From assembly GCA_030267565.1 (NCBI GenBank), contig BRXU01000003.1, positions 2,836,001 through 2,900,000 on the forward strand: a stretch of 64,000 bases of DNA, given 5' to 3'. This DNA is from Pleodorina starrii. Its lineage: Eukaryota; Chlorophyta; Chlorophyceae; Chlamydomonadales; Volvocaceae. Shown here in pieces: positions 51,097 to 60,960 of the stretch. The position numbers and the translations under genes were made by a program. Numbering within the stretch: position 1 is the first letter of the stretch; each line of letters begins with the position of its first letter. The notes under the pieces are model-generated. The model ran no database searches. It was not told the DNA's origin and saw only the letters and a program-made list of their open reading frames with translations.

Positions 51097-52705
51097 GCGG
51101 GGTGTTGAGAGCCGGGGGTCTCGGTGTCTGAGGTTCTTGGGTGCGAGGGAGCTCGAGGGTGGGGAGCGGGCGGTGCGGGTTGCCTAGGGAGGGGGGTGCG
51201 GTGCGGGGCTTGCTGTGGGTGGGGCCTGAGGGGGTCTTGGGGGTCGGGGGAGCTTTGGAGCAGGGTTGGTGTGGTGCAGGCTGCCGTGGGAGGCAGGTGC
51301 GGTTCGGGGGCTGCTGTCTTGAGGGGTCGCCCCCTGTGTGGGGTCTGTGGGTGTTTTGTCGCAGGCGCTCTCGTGCCCTGGTCTCCGACCCGGCGGTGCT
51401 GTCCCTGCAGCCTGGAGGGGGTTTTTGGGGGACGGGGGGTCTTGGGAGTGGGGTGCGCGCGGCGCGGGGGGGACTGGGGAGGGTTTCGGGGGGGGACTGG
51501 GGAGGGGCGGGGGGGCTTCGGTGCAGGGTTGGTGCGGTGCAGGCTGCCGTGGGAGGCAGGTGCGGTTCGGGGGTCGCTGTCTGGAGGGAACGCCCCCAGG
51601 GTGGGGTCTGCGGGCGTCTTGTCGCCGGCGCACTTGTGCCCCGGCTTCCAGCCAGGCGGTGCTGCCCGTGCTGCGCCCGTGGGGGTTCTTGGGAGCCGGG
51701 GGGCCGCGGGAGTGCGGTTCCTGCGGTGGGGGGTGTCTTGGGAGGGAGGTGTGTCTTGGGGCCTGCTGTCTTGCGGGGACGCCCCCAGGGTGGGGTTGGT
51801 TGTTGTTTGTCTCTGGTGCACTTCGTGTGGCGCCGTCCCTGCGGCTTTTGTGGCTCTGGGAGGCGGTTTAGGTGGTGCGGGGTTCTCTTCGGGCGTGCTG
51901 TGGTTTTCCTGTTTCCTCTGGTGCTCCCCGGCGGGGGGGCTTGTCCGCCCTGGTTCGCTGTGGCGGTTGCCCGGCTTTGTTTGCCGTTCCTGTTGCTGTC
52001 GCCCTGGGTGTAGGGCTCGCCCCTTGGCTGTTGAGGTTGTGCAGGTTGTGGTTGTGTTGTCGCTGTGGTCGCTGTTGGGGCCTTTGCCCGGCCCTGGGGT
52101 TTGTCCTCGGTGACGGGCCCTGTTGTTGGTCAGTGGTGCTGGCCCGGGTGTTGGGCCGTGGTTTTTGCCCTGGTGTTGGGCCGTGGTGTTGGCTCTGGTT
52201 TTGGGCCCTGGTGTTGGGCCCTGGTGTTGGGCTGTGGGATTGGCCCTGGTGTTGGGCCGTGGTGTTGGCCCTGGTGTTGGGCTGTGGGGTTGGCCCTGGT
52301 GTTGGGCCGTGGTGTTGGCCCTGGTGTTGGGCCCTGGGGTTTGGCCCTGGTGTTGGGCCCTGGTGTTGGTTTCGGTTCCCTCCTCGGTGTCTTGGAGGAA
52401 GGGGTGGCCGTGTGTGCCGCCCGTGCAGCAGTGGCTCCTGGCCTCTTGCTGCCCCCGTCCCTGTCCCTGTCCTGTCTGCGAGTTTAGGCGTTGCTTGGCT
52501 TTTTCTCTCTCCTCGGCTCCTTGCAGTGGTTTCTTGGGCTTCTTGCCAGGTTGTTGTGGCTTGCCGGTCTTGCTCGGCTTGCCCGTTGGGCTTCGCTTTC
52601 CCAGTCCTTGTAACGTCCCTCGCAGAAAAAAAAAGAAGGCGCGTTTCAGGGTGGTCGAGGCAATGTAGTGTTTTCGGCAGAGCTGGGGACTGGGTTGGGG
52701 GGTTG

Positions 52706-52826
52706 CCATGTCTCGCGGTCCTCTTGGAGGTAGGGCCGCGGGAGGGTGTTTTAAGACGTTCCCCGCGGGAAGCCGGAGGCCCTCTGGCAGGCGCGACGGC
52801 GGTGGGTCGGGCGCGTGCGTCGGTTG
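52706..52826 (+). repeat. Direct repeat block, copy 1
   Basis: Matches 54052-54172 with two differences seen (GGGTGTTTTA vs GGGCGTTTTA; GGGCGCGTGC vs GGGCGTGTGC). The copies are 1346 bp apart, in the same orientation. Confidence 0.9.
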
Positions 52827-53421
52827 ATCGTGAGGGGGGCCCGGCTAGGCTGCGTCCCGCGGGGGGTTTCCCAACCCCCACAACCCGTTCTCCCCTTTTG
52901 GGTGGCCGCGGTGGTAGCGTTATTCTTCGTTTTCGGACCCCAATCCTTGTACTGATGGCAGCTGCTGGTAGGTCGGTAGTCCCTCCGCCCGGTCGGAGGG
53001 TTAGTAGTTAGCGAGTAGTTGCAGGGCAATCGGGCCGGGCTGGGCAGGCTTCGCTGCCCGCCGCCGGTAGGGCTCAGTCGGGGCAGTGGTAGGGAGTTTG
53101 TTTCTCCGGGGGGTTACGTCGCTCTAAGAGCAGGTGTGAAACACAGACGGTCAGCTGTGGTCGGACTTTTGGTGGCCCGGGGGTACCCGGCGCAGACGGT
53201 GCACCCGGGGTGCGCCGGGCCCGGTTTTGGTTTTGTTGAGGCCCCGTCGGAAGGGGGGGGGTCGCTGCCGGGTTGCGGTAAGCTGTAAAGGGGCGTGCGA
53301 GGCGCGCGACGTTTCTTATTGCCACCATCGGCAGCTTTGCGGAACCAAAGCTTAATTTTGAGACTTCAAACGGCTCAAAATTAGTTTTGGGGCGCAGAAA
53401 GTGGGATGGCGGAGAGCCGCA

Positions 53422-53830
53422 GGTAAGTTCTACACCGAAAGTTAAGGCACTGCTTTCGGCCCGGGCGACCCGGGTTCAAGTCCCACCAAGGACATTTGGA
53501 ACTTACCTGCACCCCACAGAAGCAGGCAATGGTTCATTGGCTGGCAACAGGGAAACCTTGCAGTTCCCCCCGGGATCCCGGGATCGAAACCAGTCATTGA
53601 CCATTACCCGGGGTGTGATGAGAAAGGTGGGTGCCCACCCCTGTCCCTGTCCCGTCCGGAGGTTTACAAGACTCATCATACAGTCATCAGCACCGTCCAG
53701 CTGGCCCCGTGGAGTCGCCCAGAAGCCTGGCACGCTAGCTACTCAGCAGAAGTGGCAGCATCAGTGGAGCCGCCAGACAACATGTGTGTCCCATGTCCCG
53801 AGTCGGGGTTCCTCCGGAATTAAAAAAAAA
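53422..53830 (+). mobile_element. SINE-1 copy S7 (full-length)
   Basis: Complete head, body and A9 tail (GAATT-A subtype). At its 5' border the host CAG and SINE GTAAGT form a perfect donor-like CAG/GTAAGT. No clear TSD (GCC at most). Confidence 0.88.
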
Positions 53831-54051
53831 GCCTTACGTGTACGATGGCCATTCGCCGCCCTCCGGGGGGGTGCCGGGTGGTTTTGCTCCCGTTTCTCTT
53901 GCTCTCGCCTGTCTTGTAGTTCGAGTACCTTAATTTGTTAGCTCGGTTCGTTCAACCGTTCCGTGTGCGCTCATCCCGCATTGTTGACTGGAGCCCGGGC
54001 AGCAGCTCTCGTCTGTTTTCCCACCCACCCACCCAGGAACCCAAAAGGGGG

Positions 54052-54172
54052 GTGCCATGTCTCGCGGTCCTCTTGGAGGTAGGGCCGCGGGAGGGCGTTT
54101 TAAGACGTTCCCCGCGGGAAGCCGGAGGCCCTCTGGCAGGCGCGACGGCGGTGGGTCGGGCGTGTGCGTCGG
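54052..54172 (+). repeat. Direct repeat block, copy 2
   Basis: Second copy, cut at its right end by the T run of the inverted LINE pair, at the same point where copy 1 continues with TTGATCGTGAGG. Confidence 0.9.
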
Positions 54173-54866
54173 TTTTTTTTTTCTGCGAGGGACGTTACAA
54201 GGACTGGGAAAGCGAAGCCCAACGGGCAAGCCGAGCAAGACCGGCAAGCCACAACAACCTGGCAAGAAGCCCAAGAAACCACTGCAAGGAGCCGAGGAGA
54301 GAGAAAAAGCCAAGCAACGCCTAAACTCGCAGACAGGACAGGGACAGGGACGGGGGCAGCAAGAGGCCAGGAGCCACTGCTGCACGGGCGGCACACACGG
54401 CCACCCCTTCCTCCAAGACACCGAGGAGGGAACCGAAACCAACACCAGGGCCCTGGTGTTGGGCTGTGGGATTGGCCCTGGTGTTGGGCCGTGGTGTTGG
54501 CCCTGGTGTTGGGCTGTGGGGTTGGCCCTGGTGTTGGGCCGTGGTGTTGGCCCTGGTGTTGGGCCCTGGGGTTTGGCCCTGGTGTTGGGCCCTGGTGTTG
54601 GTTTCGGTTCCCTCCTCGGTGTCTTGGAGGAAGGGGTGGCCGTGTGTGCCGCCCGTGCAGCAGTGGCTCCTGGCCTCTTGCTGCCCCCGTCCCTGTCCCT
54701 GTCCTGTCTGCGAGTTTAGGCGTTGCTTGGCTTTTTCTCTCTCCTCGGCTCCTTGCAGTGGTTTCTTGGGCTTCTTGCCAGGTTGTTGTGGCTTGCCGGT
54801 CTTGCTCGGCTTGCCCGTTGGGCTTCGCTTTCCCAGTCCTTGTAACGTCCCTCGCAGAAAAAAAAA
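54173..54866. mobile_element. Head-to-head LINE-A 3' ends forming a large palindrome (A16)
   Basis: Left arm 54173-54450 is antisense (T run, CTGCGAGGGAC...); right arm 54451-54866 is sense (...GTCCCTCGCAG, poly(A)). The centre AACACCAGGG|CCCTGGTGTT is perfectly symmetrical. The right arm has about 140 bp more minisatellite. The whole unit is bounded by T run and A run, as if inserted at once or as two truncated copies at one site. Confidence 0.85.
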
Positions 54867-55983
54867 ACAGCAACAGGAGGCCCGCTGGCACCAACAATGG
54901 CTGGCTCAGCAAGCGCCCAGCCGCAGCCGGTGGTTTGCCATGAACCCCACACCCAGCCTCGGCTGGATGCGGCCCTGATCCTCCCCCCCATCACTGCCCT
55001 CGGCTGCTGCAAGCCCGGTCAGCCAGCCTGGCAGCCGCCATGTGGCACCGCACCAGCAGGACCCCGGTGCTGCCGCCGGACCGTCGGCACCCGCCGGGCC
55101 GGCCCCGGAGGTTGACCAGGCAGCTGATGGCCTGGCTGGCATGTCTCCCCTCGACCGCCGGCGGGCCTGGCAGCGGCTGTGGGACTGCCCCGCAAGCAAC
55201 CGGGCCAAGGCGCTAGCCTGGCGGCTGCACCATGGACGGCTCCCGTGCGGGGTGTACCTGGCCTCCAAAGGTCAGCCGCAGCGTGCCCACTGCCCTGCTC
55301 CTAGCTGCTCGGTGGACGGCAGCCTGCATGTCGCCAGCCTGACCCACGTCTTCTTGGAGTGCGGGCCTTACACCGCAGCTCGGGTTTGGCTGGCAGAGCT
55401 GTGGGCGGCAGTCTCCGGGGCCGCGGACTTGCCCTTCAGTCAGCCGGCTGTGCTGTGGAATTCAAAAAAAAAACTGGGGGACTGGCCGGGAGGGTGGCCG
55501 GCCTACCCCACCAGCCAGGGGCTGCAGCTGCTGTGGGCGGCCCTTCGAGCCACTTGGCTGTGGGCGGTCTGGGGCCACTACCACAGGGCGGAGCCTGATG
55601 ACCATCCGTCGGCCACGGTGGTGGGCTGCGTCATTGGGGAGCTGCAGCGTCTCATGAGGGCACATTTCAGCATGGCGGCGCTCTCCGAGGACACTCTGGC
55701 GGGGCTGCCCCGGGGCCACATCACAGTGCAGCTGAAGCCCGGCCGGTTGGATGCCTTCGAAGCCTGCTGGGCGCATGAAGGCGTCCTCTGCTCCGTACAG
55801 CGGGTGGCTGGCAGCAGCCCGCGTCTGCAGGTTCATCTGTCCCGGGTGGCCCCGGTCCCAGCACCACAGGCACCCGCCGGGGGCGCCCAGGCAGCACAGC
55901 AGGTCTCCCCGACCGGGTCAGCCATCAGCGCCCAGCCCAGCCAGGCAGCAGCTCAGCTGACAGGGCAGCCGGGGCCGTCGTGA
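54867..55983 (+). pseudogene. LINE-A ORF2 C-terminus in copy A9, one nonsense codon
   Basis: QQQEARWHQQW... reads to TGA at 54976-54978, where sister copies have CGA (a CpG transition). From 55042 the frame is open through the zinc-finger region and across the in-frame 18-bp SINE tail (adds WNSKKK) to the native stop. Confidence 0.85.
55456..55473 (+). mobile_element. 18-bp SINE-1 tail in LINE ORF2 (S10)
   Basis: Same site and same sequence as S9, with ten A, keeping the ORF2 frame open. The shared site shows that A15 and A9 descend from one source copy that already had the insert. Confidence 0.65.
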
Positions 55984-57562
55984 GCGGGGTGTTGCGAGTC
56001 GGGGGTCTCGGTGTCTGAGGTTCTTAGGGTGCGAGGGAGCTCGAGGGTGGGGAGCGGGCGGTGCAGGTTGCCTAGGGAGGGGGGTGCGGTGCGGGGCTTG
56101 CTGTGGGTGGGGCCTGAGGGGGTCTTGGGGGTCGGGGGAGCTTTGGAGCAGGGTTGGTGTGGTGCAGGCTGCCGTGGGAGGCAGGTGCGGTTCGGGGGCT
56201 GCTGTCTTGAGGGGTCGCCCCCTGTGTGGAGTCTGTGGGTGTTTTGTCGCAGGCGCTCTCATGCCCTGGTCTCCGACCCGGCGGTGCTGTCCCTGCGGCC
56301 TGGAGGGGTTTTTTGGGGGACGGGGGGTCTTGGGAGTGGGGTGCGCGCGGCGCGGGGGGGACTGGGGAGGGTTTCGGGGGGGGACTGGGGAGGGGCGGGG
56401 GGGCTTCGGTGCAGGGTTGGTGCGGTGCAGGCTGCCGTGGGAGGCAGGTGCGGTTCGGGGGTCGCTGTCTGGAGGGAACGCCCCCAGGGTGGGGTCTGCG
56501 GGAGTCTTGTCGCCGGCGCGCTTGTGCCCTGGCTTCCAGCCAGGCGGTGCTGCCCCTGCTGCGCCCGTGGGGGTTCTTGGGAGCCGGGGGGCCGCGGGAG
56601 TGCGGTTCCTGCGGTGCGGGGTGTCTTGGGAGGGAGGTGTGTCTTGGGGCCTGCGGTCTTGCGGGGACGCCCCCAGGGTGGGGTTGGTTGTTGTTTGTCT
56701 CTGGTGCGCTTCGTGTGGCGCCGTCCCGGCGGCTTTTGTGGCTCTGGGCGGCGGTTTAGGTGGTGCGGGGTTCTCTTCGGGCGTGCTGTGGCTTTCCTGT
56801 TTCCTCTGGTGCTCCCCGGCGGGGGGGGCTTGTCCGCCCTGGCTCGCTGTGGCGGTTGCCCGGTTTTGTTTGCCGTTCCTGTTGCTGTCGCCCTGGGTGT
56901 AGGGTTCGCCCCTTGGCTGTTGAGGTTGTGCAGGTTGTGGTTGTGTTGTCGCTGTGGTCGCTGTTGGTGCCTTTGCCCGGCCCTGGGGTTTGTCCTCGGT
57001 GACGGGCCCTGTTGTTGGTCAGTGGTGCTGGCCCGGGTGTTGGGCCGTGGTTTTTGCCCTGGTGTTGGGCCGTGGTGTTGGCTCTGGTTTTGGGCCCTGG
57101 TGTTGGGCCCTGGTGTTGGGCTGTGGGGTTGGCCCTGGTGTTGGGCCGTGGTGTTGGCCCTGGTGTTGGGCTGTGGGGTTGGCCCTGGTGTTGGGCCGTG
57201 GTGTTGACCCTGGTGTTGGGCCCTGGGGTTTGGCCCTGGTGTTGGGCCCTGGGGTTTGGCCCTGGTGTTGGGCCCTGGTGTTGGTTTCGGTTCCCTCCTC
57301 GGTGTCTTGGAGGAAGGGGTGGCCGTGTGTGCCGCCCGTGCAGCAGTGGCTCCTGGCCTCTTGCTGCCCCCGTCCCTGTCCCTGTCCTGTCTGCGAGTTT
57401 AGGCGTTGCTTGGCTTTTTCTCTCTCCTCGGCTCCTTGCAGTGGTTTCTTGGGCTTCTTGGGCTTCTTGTTGTTGTTGTTGTTGTGGCTTGCCAGTCTTG
57501 CTCGGCTTGCCCGTTGGGCTTCGCTTTCCCAGTCCTTGTAACGTCCCTCGCAGAAAAAAAAA

Positions 57563-59623
57563 GGCTGCATTGAAGAACAGGGGCTCATGCAGGATGGCAC
57601 GCGCGTCCGTGGTCTCTGGGTAGGCCAGCCGGGTCGGGAGCGAGGAGCGGTAGGACTGCACCAGGCTGGCGATGAACGTAGGCAGGCTGGGGGGCGGGTC
57701 CGCCGTGCCATACACCCAGCCCCACCCAGTGGTCCCATCCGGCCTGTACTCGTCGAGCAGACCCCGCATGATCTGCTTCCATGGCTGCTGGCCGGGCTGA
57801 GCGAGCTGGGCGAGGGGCTTCGCATGCAGGGCGACCAAGAAGGCGTCGAGGTCGAGATGGCCGACACCGCCACAGTCGCGATCCTGGCATGCGATCTCCG
57901 GGCCAGGCTTCAGCAGGGCCCGTCCGTGGCACACCAGGGACGCGTCTTCCTCCAGGAGCGACCAGGCCACAAAGCCGTCGAGATGCTTGCGTAGTGCCGC
58001 CAGCTGAGGTGGGGTGGGGCGGATGATGGAGAGGTGGTATGCCAGGGTGTTTCCCAGCACCTGTTTGGCAACATGCACCCTGCCCACGAGGCTGAGGCCA
58101 TGTCGCCGCCACACATGGCCGAGACGCTGGACCCGCTGAATTCTGCTGGTGTAGCAGAGCCGCGCGGCCTCCGCCGGGTCCAGAGTGAGAGGGATTCCCA
58201 GGTGGCGTGGGGGTTCCTCACCGGGAGTCGGGAAACTCGCACCGGTTGTGGCGTTGGGCCCCACCACCGGCGCATGGGTGCCCAGCACCATCCCCTTCCC
58301 CTTGCTGGCATTGACCTGTGCGTTGCTTGCCCTGCAGAACAGCTGGACTGCCGCGGTAGCGACCTCCTCATCCCTGTCGACATTGCTGACTGTGAGCACC
58401 GTATCGTCCACTTGGTGGGTGACAGGGGGGGCGGGCACATTGTTGGGGAGGGTGGGGGTGCTGAGAGTGTTGGTGCTGCGCAGGTGGTGCAGGTACGAGG
58501 TGAGGGGTTCCAGCTGCATGACCCACAGGACGGGCGACAGGGTCGAGGATGATGAGGGCTGCTGGTTGCTGCGAGTGCCGCACCCACTCCGCCAGGGCCA
58601 GGTGGTAAAGGGTGTTGTCCCGGATGTCCCGGCCGCTGATGAAGGCAGTCTGCAGCGGGTCTATCAGGTAGTCAAGTGCCGGCTGTAGGCGATTGCTGAC
58701 GGCCTTGCAGACAAGCAAGCTTGTAGTCGCATTGGAGCAGGGTGATGGGCCGGTAACCCCGGCGTAGGATAGTGGGGAGTCCTTGTAACGTCCCTCGCAG
58801 AAAAATAAAAAAGATGAGAGTGATGACCCCTTCGCGCCAGCTGAGCGGCAGGGAGTCGGCAGCTGCGGCCCCGGACTCCACGGATCCCTGGGTGAAGGCT
58901 GCGTTGGCTGCGGCAAGCAGCAGCGGGCCCAGCAGCGGCCACAGCACCCGGTACACCTCATAAGGCAGGCCGTCCGAGCCAGGGGCGGTGCCATTCAGAC
59001 AGGACGACAGAGCAGCCGCAAGTTCGTCCAGCTGCAGCTCGCCGGCGGCTGGGGCTGCGTCGGCAGCTTCCCTGAGGGGCTGGGGGAGCCGGCGGCGGAG
59101 GTGCTGCAGGAGCTGGTCTTGGGCTGTCAGGTCCACCTGCTCCACCCGGAACAGACCCGTGGGGCTGTCACTGCTGTACATGGTGTGGGCCGCGGCTGTG
59201 ATAGCGGCGGCCGCACCCGGGTCGCTGAGCGGAACAGGGAGGGGCTGACCCGGGACTGAGAGGTGGGTGACTGGCTCCCGGGTGCGCACCTCACGTCCCA
59301 GCTGGTGGAACCAGCCGGTGCCCTTGTCGCCATGCTGCGTGTACGCGGCGTCCAGCGCCGCTGTGCGGCGGATGGCGGCCTGTTTGACTGCCGTGGTGAG
59401 CTGGCTGCAGGCCTGTGCTGCCAGGGCGCCGGCATCGGGCCCGGGCACAGCATGCTGCTTGGCTGCCAGGGCTGCACACGCAGCGTGTTTGGCCGCCCTC
59501 AGGCTGGCGGCCTGGTCCTTCAGGTGCTGTCTGTGGAGGTGATCGGCTGCACTGCGCAGGCGACCTTTAAGACATTCCCACACCTCACGCGGGTCAGCAG
59601 CTGCGTCCTGCTGCTGGACGGCC
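57563..59623 (-). pseudogene. LINE-A copy A10: ORF2 linker, RT and post-RT region with deletions
   Basis: Antisense. From 59623 down: linker between EN and RT (MWECLKGRLRSAADHLHRQ), start of RT (LPLSWREGVITLI), a 36-bp LINE tail replacing 39 bp near 58777, and further RT. A deletion of about 160 bp at 58543 removes motif A (EKAYDRV) and GLQQGS. The catalytic motif is changed to HQVDD, and the post-RT part is open to 57563, where the A9 tail abuts FFNAA. It cannot encode a working RT. Confidence 0.85.
58777..58812 (+). mobile_element. 36-bp LINE-A tail insertion
   Basis: GTCCTTGTAACGTCCCTCGC plus AG and an impure A tail (AAAAATAAAAAA), sense orientation, inside antisense copy A10. Twenty-odd bases of unknown origin (CCCCGGCGTAGGATAGTGGG) precede it, and 39 bp of target are lost. 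The shortest LINE-A insertion in the window. Confidence 0.75.
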
Positions 59624-59886
59624 TTTTTTTTCTGCGAGGGACGTTACAAGGACTGGGAAAGCGAAGCCCAACGGGCAAGCCGAGCAAGACCGGCAAGCCA
59701 CAACAACCTGGCAAGAAGCCCAAGAAACCACCGCAAGGGGCCGAGGAGAGAGAAAAAGCCAAGCAACGCCTAAACTCGCAGACAGGACAGGGACAGGGAC
59801 GGGGGCAGCAAGAGGCCAGGAGCCACTGCTGCACGGGCGGCACACACGGCCGCCCCTTCCTCCAAGACACCGAGGAGGGAAACGAA
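59624..59886 (-). mobile_element. LINE-A copy A11 (last 250 bp)
   Basis: T run and LINE end to GAGGAGGGAA, then straight into the heptamer array. Inserted at the end of A10 (GGACGGCC). Confidence 0.88.
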
Positions 59887-59960
59887 GCTTATAGCTTATA
59901 GCTTATAGCTTATAGCTTATAGCTTATAGCTTATAGCTTATAGCTTTTAGCTTCTAGCTT
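59886..59960. repeat. AT-rich heptamer array (AGCTTAT)n
   Basis: Eight perfect and two or three altered units of AGCTTAT, the reverse complement of the array at 13808. It marks the border between the transposon cluster and host sequence. Confidence 0.92.
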
Positions 59961-60159
59961 ACGCTACTTCAACACCTCGTCGACATTTTTTTGCTGGCAT
60001 TGCCTCACTCAGCACCTGCGACTTCAACAACAGGCTGCGCGCTTCACGCTTTCCTTTAGGAAATTTTGCTTCTTTTCGTTTGGTTGCTTCAGCGGCGCGA
60101 CCTGCGGCAACGGCGGTTTTCTCTCTTGTCGCCGCAGCCGCCATCCCTATAGCAGTCAA
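59959..60159 (-). other. Possible host exon or small basic ORF
   Basis: 66-codon frame (MTAIGMAAAATREKTAV... to EVA-stop), rich in Lys, Arg and Ala, in non-repetitive sequence next to the heptamer array. It could be the end of a basic host protein. No splice site, domain or poly(A) signal supports it, so it may be chance. Confidence 0.2.
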
Positions 60160-60239
60160 AATGCCCTTAAGGTCACTAAGGACTTCACATATGTACCCTA
60201 CGTCCAGGAGGCCTTAGCACTTAAGGCCCGGTTCACTTA

Positions 60240-60400
60240 AGGTCCCCCTTAGGGCCCATACAGCCTTCGTACGGACTATACAGCCCGTAAGGTCGCCCTT
60301 ACGGCCCATACAGCCCTCATACGGACTATACAGCCCGTAAGGTCGCCCATAGGGACCATACAACCTTCATACAGACTATACAGCCCCGTAGTAAGCCGTA
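60240..60400. repeat. 50-bp minisatellite, about three units
   Basis: Units start near 60254, 60304 and 60354 (CCATACAGCCTTCGTACGGA and variants), each holding internal inverted motifs (CCGTAAGG/CCTTACGG; TCGTACGGA). The surrounding 60160-60240 repeats CTTAAGG motifs. No gene seen. Confidence 0.85.
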
Positions 60401-60479
60401 CTGGTGGTTTACATAGGTAGCAGATGACAGTGTATGGTCGACAGTGCAATGTCCCATCATAACATGCCTTGCCGTGTCC

Positions 60480-60960
60480 CATCACAGCCTCCTTGCCTTG
60501 CCATGCCCATCCTATCAACGCACTGCTAGCGCCCGGTCTTCCACCCGTACCCGTATCCGCAGCCAACCCAAACCCTAAAACCCAAACTCCCCCTAGCCCT
60601 GCTTGCTAGGCCCTGCCCCACGCCAACCCGCACCCCGCCCACGTACACCCTGCTCCACCACTTCCGTGCATGCCGCGTTCACCCCCACCACAGCCCACTT
60701 GCCTTGCCATGCCCATCCTATCAACGCAGTGATAGCGCCCGGTCTTCCACTCGTACCCAACGTCCCGTTACACGCTGACCTGCAGCCCCGACCCGGCCGT
60801 CTCATTGCGCGACTCCATGCCCCCTTCCCGTGAGCGCTTGCATGTCTGGCCTTTGTCGCCGCTCAAACCGCCTCCATGCCCCCCTGCCGCAGGCGCTTGC
60901 ATGTCTGGCCTTTGTCGCCGCTCAAACCGCACTTGCCCCCCTCTGAGCCCTGCTTGCTAG
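60480..60960. repeat. Duplicated segments in the 3' flank of the host gene
   Basis: CTTGCCTTGCCATGCCCATC...CGGTCTTCCAC occurs at about 60491 and 60699; CCCTGCTTGCTAGGCCCTGC at about 60595 and 60946; GAGCGCTTGCATGTCTGGCC and the 20 bp after it at 60832 and about 60890. The last pair overlaps the end of the coding sequence. A single CCCTAAAA at about 60580 equals one chlorophyte telomere unit but is not an array. Confidence 0.75.
60767..60772 (-). terminator. Poly(A) signal TGTAAC of the host gene
   Basis: TGTAAC on the minus strand, 90 nt after the stop at 60863; it fits the chlorophyte TGTAA signal and a short 3' UTR. Confidence 0.6.

Larger units (their letters stand above)
50383..52634 (+). 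mobile_element. LINE-A copy A15 (ORF2 C-terminus + 3' UTR)
   Basis: Starts at AGGTCAGCCGCAGCG in the zinc-finger codons, ORF2 stop at 51094-51096, UTR 51097-52625, poly(A) 52626-52634. It has the longer minisatellite with both GGGCTGTGGGATTGG and GGGCTGTGGGGTTGG units. It also carries a 17-bp SINE tail at 50570. Confidence 0.9.
52635..54172. other. Unassigned segment with a 121-bp direct repeat, possibly part of the DIRS element
   Basis: About 1.1 kb of non-LINE sequence plus SINE S7. Two near-identical blocks (52706-52826, 54052-54172) start CCATGTCTCGCGGTCCTCTTGG. A hairpin AATTTTGAG...CTCAAAATT lies at 53354-53382. On the minus strand the blocks are open (PTHAPDPPPSRLPEGL...), and the left one reads on to RKHYIASTTLKRAF at the LINE A15 border, which could continue into the DIRS RT. 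It may hold the DIRS 5' region or split repeats, but no diagnostic domain was found. Confidence 0.4.
54867..57562 (+). mobile_element. LINE-A copy A9 (ORF2 C-terminus + 3' UTR)
   Basis: Begins CAGCAACAGGAGG directly after the palindrome tail; ORF2 stop 55981-55983; UTR to 57553; poly(A) 57554-57562. It carries the SINE tail S10 at 55456. A GTTGTTGTTGTTGTTG expansion at 57468-57485 near the 3' end is unique to this copy, and an extra GGGCCCTGGGGTTTGGCCCTGGT unit is present in the array. Confidence 0.9.

Noticed and set aside
60570..60600. Telomere
   Set aside because: Only one CCCTAAAA unit, no array.
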